Part shown: piece after piece, positions 6,646 to 10,345 of the stretch
How positions within the stretch are numbered: position 1 is the first letter of the stretch
Layout of the letters: each line of letters starts with the position of its first letter
Assembly: GCA_046155895.1 (NCBI GenBank)
Contig: JBJXFB010000036.1
Location: 1-10,345 of the forward strand
From: DASYPQ01 sp046155895
GTDB lineage: Bacteria; Planctomycetota; UBA1135; GCA-002686595
Length of the DNA: 10,345 nt
Reading direction: 5' to 3'
Notes under the pieces: model-generated
What the model was told of the DNA's origin: nothing
What the model saw: only the letters and a program-made list of their open reading frames with translations
Database searches by the model: none
Program-made: the position numbers and the translations under genes

Positions 6646-8343
6646 ATGAAGCTCCACTTCGTCTCCGCCGCGTTCTGCCTCGCCGGCCTCGCCTCCGCTC
6701 AGACCACCACGTGGGTGAACGAGCCAGGTGGCGTGGCTATCGCGACCGACGCGGTCGACAACGTCTACACGGTGCGCTGGGACTACAACCCCGGCGGCGA
6801 CATCTATCTCGCCAAGCGCGACGTCGCCGGCGTCTTGCAGTGGGAAGTGCGCTACGACAACACGGATTCGACCAAGCACGAGGTCGCGACCTGGGTCGAT
6901 ACCGACAGTGCCGGAAACGTCCTGGTCAGCGGCACCGTGCGTTCGGGCTACTCCAACCCGGTGAACGCCAACAGCATCCTGATGAAGTTCGCCCCCGGCG
7001 GGCAGCTGCTCTGGAGGTCCGTGTACGAAGGCGTCTTCGACGGCTCGTCCACGCGGAAACTCCTCGTGGACGGCGCGGGCAGCATCTACGTGCTCGGTCT
7101 GGGCTCCGGGCCGTCGGGCTTCGTGACGACGGTCAAGAAGTTCGCCCCGAACGGCGATCGGATCTGGTCCTGGTTCGACGGCGCCGGAATCGGGGCGCCG
7201 GTGAACTTCAAGTGGACGCCGGAGGGAGCGCTGCTCATCAGTGCGCGCGCGATCTACGGCAGCGTCAACGGCTACGCGAAGGTCGACAGCAACGGCCAGA
7301 CGATCTGGAGCCTGCCCGGGATCATGAGCCTGACCGTCGGCGACGCGGCTGGCGATGCGGCCGGCGGGACCTACCTGATCAACGGCGACTACTCGACGGG
7401 CATGGGAAGCGTGCTGCGCAGGCTGGGGACGAGCGGCGCCACGGTGTGGGAGCGGACGCACCCGATGGCGGGCTTCCGGGTCGAGGTCGGCACGGACGGC
7501 GCGCCGGTGGTCAGCGGCTTCCCGAGCTCGGGCATGGCCGGTGCGGCCTTCATGAAGTTCGACTCGGCCGGGAACTTCATGTGGGCGAACCTCGACGCGG
7601 ATGGCCCTTCGGTCGGACTGCTCGCGCACGCGCGGATGCTGCTCGACTCCGACGACAGCGCCTACGTCGCAGGCGGCACGATGTCCCAGATGGGAGTGGC
7701 GAAGGTCCGCAGCGACGGCACGGCCGACTGGACGGCGCTGATTTCCTACGGCTATTCCCAGGGCCTGTCCCTCGGTCATCAGGGCCGCGTCTTCGTCACC
7801 GGCGGGCGCACCGCGCGAATCGATCAGGAGGATCCTTCGGGCTTCACGAGCCTGTGCGATCCGGGGCTCGGAGGCGTGATCGCGTGCCCCTGCTCGAATC
7901 CGCCGAGCGGACCGGGGCGCGGCTGCGACAACTCCGCCTCGACGGGCGGTGCGATCTTGACGGCAGCTGGTGGAGCCTCGCTCTCTTCCGACAGCCTCGT
8001 GTTCTCAACGAGCGGCGAGAGGCCGGCAGCACTGAGCATCGTCTCGCAATGGACTGGCCAGGTTCCCGCCGGCGCAGTCTTCGGCCAGGGTGTGCGCTGC
8101 GCGTCCGGGACGCTCAAGCGCCTCTACACGAAGACCGCTTCGGGGGGGAGCATCACCGCGCCGAGCTTCGGTGGGGGAGATCTCCAGGTCTCTGTTCGCT
8201 CGGCTGCTCTGGGCGACACGATCCTGGCGGGTCAGAGCCGCTGGTACCTCGTGTACTACCGCGACGGAGTCGTCCTGGGCGGCTGCCCGGTCGGGAGCAC
8301 GTTCAATGCGACGCAGACGGGGCAGGTGATGTGGAGCCCCTGA
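6646..8343 (+). CDS. Exported propeller protein with cysteine-rich Planctomycetota-type C-terminal module
   Basis: The protein has 565 residues. A signal peptide (MKLHFVSAAFCLAGLASAQ) should be cut after ASA at residue 18 or 19. Residues from about 25 to 395 hold seven clear repeats and an eighth partial one, of the form D-x-x-GN-x-YV-x-G followed by a K-F/V-D/A-x-x-G-x-x-x-W hairpin. They start near residues 35, 85, 141, 191, 239, 283, 335 and 377 and resemble SBBP/PQQ-type propeller blades. Residues of about 400-565 form a separate module with six cysteines (404, 414, 416, 427, 485, 547), the core ACPCSNPP...GRGCDNS, FGQGVRCASG, WYLVYYRDG, and an FNAT...VMWSP end. I recognise this end module from many exported planctomycete proteins, where it may be an anchoring or sorting domain (unproven). 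The ATG at 6646 directly precedes the signal peptide and has no Shine-Dalgarno. The gene is followed after 18 nt by a group II intron. Confidence 0.88.
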   Translation: MKLHFVSAAFCLAGLASAQTTTWVNEPGGVAIATDAVDNVYTVRWDYNPGGDIYLAKRDVAGVLQWEVRYDNTDSTKHEVATWVDTDSAGNVLVSGTVRSGYSNPVNANSILMKFAPGGQLLWRSVYEGVFDGSSTRKLLVDGAGSIYVLGLGSGPSGFVTTVKKFAPNGDRIWSWFDGAGIGAPVNFKWTPEGALLISARAIYGSVNGYAKVDSNGQTIWSLPGIMSLTVGDAAGDAAGGTYLINGDYSTGMGSVLRRLGTSGATVWERTHPMAGFRVEVGTDGAPVVSGFPSSGMAGAAFMKFDSAGNFMWANLDADGPSVGLLAHARMLLDSDDSAYVAGGTMSQMGVAKVRSDGTADWTALISYGYSQGLSLGHQGRVFVTGGRTARIDQEDPSGFTSLCDPGLGGVIACPCSNPPSGPGRGCDNSASTGGAILTAAGGASLSSDSLVFSTSGERPAALSIVSQWTGQVPAGAVFGQGVRCASGTLKRLYTKTASGGSITAPSFGGGDLQVSVRSAALGDTILAGQSRWYLVYYRDGVVLGGCPVGSTFNATQTGQVMWSP

Positions 8344-8345
8344 TT

Positions 8346-8367
8346 GCGCCAAGCAAAGCTTGTGCGC
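8346..8367 (+). terminator. Terminator-like hairpin at the intron junction
   Basis: GCGCCAAGC, loop AAA, then GCTTG-T-GCGC forms a 9-bp stem with one bulged T, beginning 2 nt after the stop codon at 8343. No T-run follows, because the 3' arm passes into the predicted intron start at 8362. The 5' arm and loop look like half of an intrinsic terminator for the propeller gene. The other half may lie in the 3' exon, beyond the window. Confidence 0.4.
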
Positions 8368-8938
8368 GGAGGATCGTCATGACGTGACGTGAAACCGCGT
8401 TCGAGACCCGACGGGGATTCCAAGCCCGTTCGGCAAGGATTGGCCATCCACCGAAAGCGAGTCTTGCGAGGCGTGCGGGCGACCGAACACCTCGAAGCGT
8501 AGACAGCGAGCGCGAAAGCCGTGTGATCGAGCCCCGAGAGACCAGTACCCGTGGGAGCCGAGCGAGTTCAGGGAAGCGAGGCAATACGAGCGTGTCGCAA
8601 CGGCCTGACACGCGAGTCCCACCGGGGTCGTAGAGCAGGGCGAGCGCGCACAGGGGTCTTGCAGGAACTTGGGAGACCTCGCCGTCTCCGGTGCAACGAA
8701 CCGGTCTCGTGGAGAACCGGAACCGAACGTCTCCAGGCGCGTGCGAGCCATGCGTTCGAGCCGCACGCGAGCGAACCGAGGAACGCAGCTCGGTAGCGCT
8801 GCGCATAGGAAAGTAAACGCAGCGCGATGGACGGTGAGGAGTCGGAGCGCCCCGTAGTAGCGACGAAGCTGGGACACCGACCCGCGGGACCCAGAGGAGC
8901 GAAGGGGGCGCCGGATCGAGGAACCGTTGGAGGGCAAG
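8362..8938 (+). ncRNA. Group II intron 5' ribozyme region (domains I to start of IV)
   Basis: This 577-nt stretch between the intron start and the maturase gene has no coding signature. It is full of short complementary segments and phrases that I associate with this intron group, such as CAGGAACTTGGGAGACC near 8660-8676 and CGCCCCGTAGTAGCGA near 8848-8863. Domain limits and the exon-binding sites cannot be fixed without folding. Confidence 0.65.
8929..8934 (+). promoter_or_regulatory. Ribosome binding site of the intron maturase
   Basis: GGAGGG lies 4 nt before the ATG at 8939 and decides that start over the in-frame TTG at 8927, which would overlap the binding site. Confidence 0.7.
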
Positions 8939-10270
8939 ATGACCGAGACACGGAGCTCGGAAGCAGTCTCAACGAAACTGCAACGGATAGCAGAGTTGGC
9001 TCGCAGGCTGCCGCAGACGGCCCTGACGAATCTGTCGCACCACATCGACGTCGAGTGGCTGCGCGAGGCATTTCGGCGCACGCGCAAGGACGGCGCGGCG
9101 GGCGTGGACGGCCAGACTTGGAGCGACTACGAGCGGGACCTCGAGCGAAACCTCGCGAGTCTGCTCACGCGCTTCAAATCGGGCCGTTACCGCGCACCGC
9201 CGGTCCGTCGCGTGCACATTCCGAAGGGCGACGGCAAGGAAACGCGCCCGATCGGGATCCCGACGCTGGAGGACAAGGTCCTCCAACGCGCGGTCGTGAT
9301 GTGCTTGAGCGCAGTGTACGAGCAGGACTTTCTGGACTGCTCGTACGGCTTTCGCCCTGGGCGTTCGGCGCACGATGCGCTCGATCGCCTGCGGAAGGGA
9401 GTGATGGACATGTGGGGCGGCTGGATCGTCGAGGTGGATATCCGGCGTTTCTTCGACACGCTGGATCACGCGAAACTGCGGGAGATCCTGGAGCAACGGG
9501 TGCGGGATGGAGTGATCCTGCGCACGATCGGGAAGTGGCTGAATGCAGGCGTCTTGGAAGGGGCGAGCTTGAGCTACCCCGACCAAGGCACGCCGCAGGG
9601 CGGGGTGATCTCCCCGCTCTTGGCGAACGTCTACCTGCACGAGGTGCTGGACAAGTGGATCGAAGAGCGCGTGAAGCCCAAGTCGCACGGCAACGTGGTC
9701 CTGGTGCGCTACGCGGACGACTTCGTGATCTTGTTTCGCGCGGAGCACGATGCTCGCGCGGTGTATGCAGCGCTGCCGAAGCGCTTCGCGGAGTACGGCC
9801 TGGGCCTGCACCCGGACAAAACGCGCTTGATCCACTTCCGGCAGCCACCGCTACGTGGCCCGAAGAATCACGTGTCGTTCGACTTCCTCGGCTTCACCCA
9901 CACGTGGATGAAGACGGGGACGGGGATCTGGGTCGTGTTTCAGGTGACGAGCCGGAAGCGCCTCACACGCTCGCTGTCACGCATCCGCACGTGGCTCGCG
10001 CAACACCGCCATGACCCGATTCGGGCGCAGCAGGAAGCGCTGACTCGGAAGCTGCACGGTCACTACGCGTACTTCGGGAAACTGGGGAACGCGGAGCGGC
10101 TTCGCAGCTTCTACGACGCGGTGCGGGACGAGTGGAAAAAGTGGCTCGGGCGACGGAGCTGGCACGGAGCCCTCTTTTGGGCGCGCTTCCAGCTCATCGA
10201 ACGACGCCACCCGCTACCACGGCCGCACCTCGTCCATGTCTCAGCAACCCGCAGCAAACCCTCGATCTGA
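8939..10270 (+). CDS. ltrA: Group II intron reverse transcriptase/maturase
   Basis: The protein has 443 residues. It reverse-transcribes the intron RNA and, as a maturase, helps it splice and move. The N-terminal RT-0/RT-1 region includes GAAGVDGQTW (52-61) and RPIGIPTLEDKVLQ (103-116). YGFRPGRSAHDAL (136-148) follows, then EVDIRRFFDTLDH (165-177) with the first catalytic Asp at D167, QGTPQGGVISPLLANVYLH (216-234), YADD (258-261), and GLHPDKTRLI (289-298). The thumb and maturase X domain run from about 310 to 425 (FDFLGFTH, HGHYAYFG, WKKWLGRRS). The protein ends soon after X, with no HNH endonuclease, so mobility probably uses nicked, replicating or single-stranded targets (known for endonuclease-lacking families). 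All RT motifs are intact. The ORF sits in domain IV, and its stop is 1 nt before domain V. Confidence 0.95.
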   Translation: MTETRSSEAVSTKLQRIAELARRLPQTALTNLSHHIDVEWLREAFRRTRKDGAAGVDGQTWSDYERDLERNLASLLTRFKSGRYRAPPVRRVHIPKGDGKETRPIGIPTLEDKVLQRAVVMCLSAVYEQDFLDCSYGFRPGRSAHDALDRLRKGVMDMWGGWIVEVDIRRFFDTLDHAKLREILEQRVRDGVILRTIGKWLNAGVLEGASLSYPDQGTPQGGVISPLLANVYLHEVLDKWIEERVKPKSHGNVVLVRYADDFVILFRAEHDARAVYAALPKRFAEYGLGLHPDKTRLIHFRQPPLRGPKNHVSFDFLGFTHTWMKTGTGIWVVFQVTSRKRLTRSLSRIRTWLAQHRHDPIRAQQEALTRKLHGHYAYFGKLGNAERLRSFYDAVRDEWKKWLGRRSWHGALFWARFQLIERRHPLPRPHLVHVSATRSKPSI

Positions 10271-10271
10271 C

Positions 10272-10304
10272 GAGCCGGATGCGTGAGTCGCGCAAGTCCG
10301 GATC
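10272..10304 (+). ncRNA. Group II intron domain V (catalytic hairpin)
   Basis: GAGCCGGAT (10272-10280) pairs with GTCCGGATC (10296-10304). It carries the AGC catalytic triad at 10273-10275 and a two-base AA bulge (10294-10295) below the upper GCG/CGC stem. G10274 faces A10302, where a G-U pair is usual. Position right after the maturase stop and just before domain VI fits the family. Confidence 0.85.
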
Positions 10305-10305
10305 T

Positions 10306-10345
10306 GTGGGAGGCCGGTGGGGGAAACCTCACCGGCCCACCCGGC
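10306..10345 (+). ncRNA. Group II intron domain VI (branch-point hairpin)
   Basis: An 11-bp stem (10312-10322 with 10327-10337, one G-U pair) is capped by a GAAA tetraloop (10323-10326). Below it, GGG (10308-10310) pairs with C10338, C10340 and C10341, leaving A10339 bulged as the expected lariat branch point. The domain reaches the end of the window. Confidence 0.8.

Larger units (their letters stand above)
8362..10345 (+). mobile_element. Group II intron (self-splicing retroelement)
   Basis: The 5' end is set at GTGCG (8362), which matches the GUGYG start of group II introns. It is followed by about 580 nt of untranslated structured RNA, a maturase ORF, domain V and domain VI. In domain VI, A10339 is bulged between G10310-C10338 and G10309-C10340. 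The branch-point A usually lies 7 or 8 nt from the 3' end, which puts that end at 10345 or 10346, the window edge. The last two bases are GC instead of the usual AY, so the 3' end may be off by a base or two. The element looks intact and about 1.98 kb long. GTGCGG at 8473 and GTGTG at 8521 are alternative 5' ends but would leave less room for domain I. I did not assign a structural class. Confidence 0.85.

Noticed and set aside
5265..8387. 1040-residue plus-strand open frame spanning both propeller genes
   Set aside because: It runs out of frame through both real genes and the spacer, has extreme arginine content and no signal peptide or domain.
8521..8525. GTGTG as an alternative intron 5' end
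   Set aside because: It fits GUGYG but would leave only about 400 nt for domains I-III and leave 8362-8520 unexplained. The 8362 start follows the gene end more naturally.
8866..8870. AAGCT as exon-binding site 1 pairing with the exon end AGCTT
   Set aside because: Only five bases match, and the position just before the maturase gene is more likely domain II-IV than domain I. I could not place the exon-binding sites with confidence.

Overview
The window is high-GC bacterial DNA with four protein-coding genes and one large RNA element. The best taxonomic guess is a Planctomycetota bacterium, close to the marine lineages rich in giant kinase/TPR regulators and exported propeller proteins. This rests on two things. 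One is the cysteine-rich C-terminal module of the gene at 6646-8343 (CPC...GRGCDNS... ending FNAT...VMWSP), which I recall from many exported proteins of that group. The other is the Ser/Thr-kinase/TPR/GAF/sigma-54 fusion. Both are recognition from memory, not a database result.

Layout. (1) 1-4471, minus strand: one uninterrupted reading frame of at least 1490 residues, running off the left edge. It encodes a kinase-like domain, a degenerate STAND-ATPase-like segment, a helical TPR-rich middle, a GAF sensor and the start of a sigma-54-activator AAA+ domain. The AAA+ motifs look functional, but the kinase glycine loop, the kinase VAIK lysine and the middle ATPase P-loop are all lost. (2) 4472-4554: a short divergent intergenic region holding the perfect dyad TGGCAC-N5-GTGCCA, which also fits a sigma-54 -24/-12 promoter in both directions. 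(3) 4555-6375, plus: an exported beta-propeller-like protein of 606 aa. (4) 6376-6645: a gene-free spacer with a 9-bp inverted repeat that contains a second TGGCACG box. (5) 6646-8343, plus: an exported seven- or eight-bladed propeller protein of 565 aa with the cysteine-rich C-terminal module. (6) 8362 to about 10345, plus: a group II intron, complete or nearly so. It has a GTGCG 5' end, about 580 nt of 5' ribozyme, a reverse transcriptase/maturase of 443 aa without an endonuclease domain, domain V, and domain VI with a bulged A. The predicted 3' end falls at the right edge of the window.

How the parts may work together (inference). The fusion regulator would collect signals through its kinase-like, TPR and GAF parts and pass them to its sigma-54 AAA+ motor. 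The sigma-54-like sites in both intergenic regions suggest it controls itself and possibly the two exported propeller genes. The intron is a separate mobile element that landed 18 nt after the second propeller gene, apparently inside the 3' arm of that gene's terminator hairpin. No CRISPR array, tRNA, rRNA or insertion sequence was seen.
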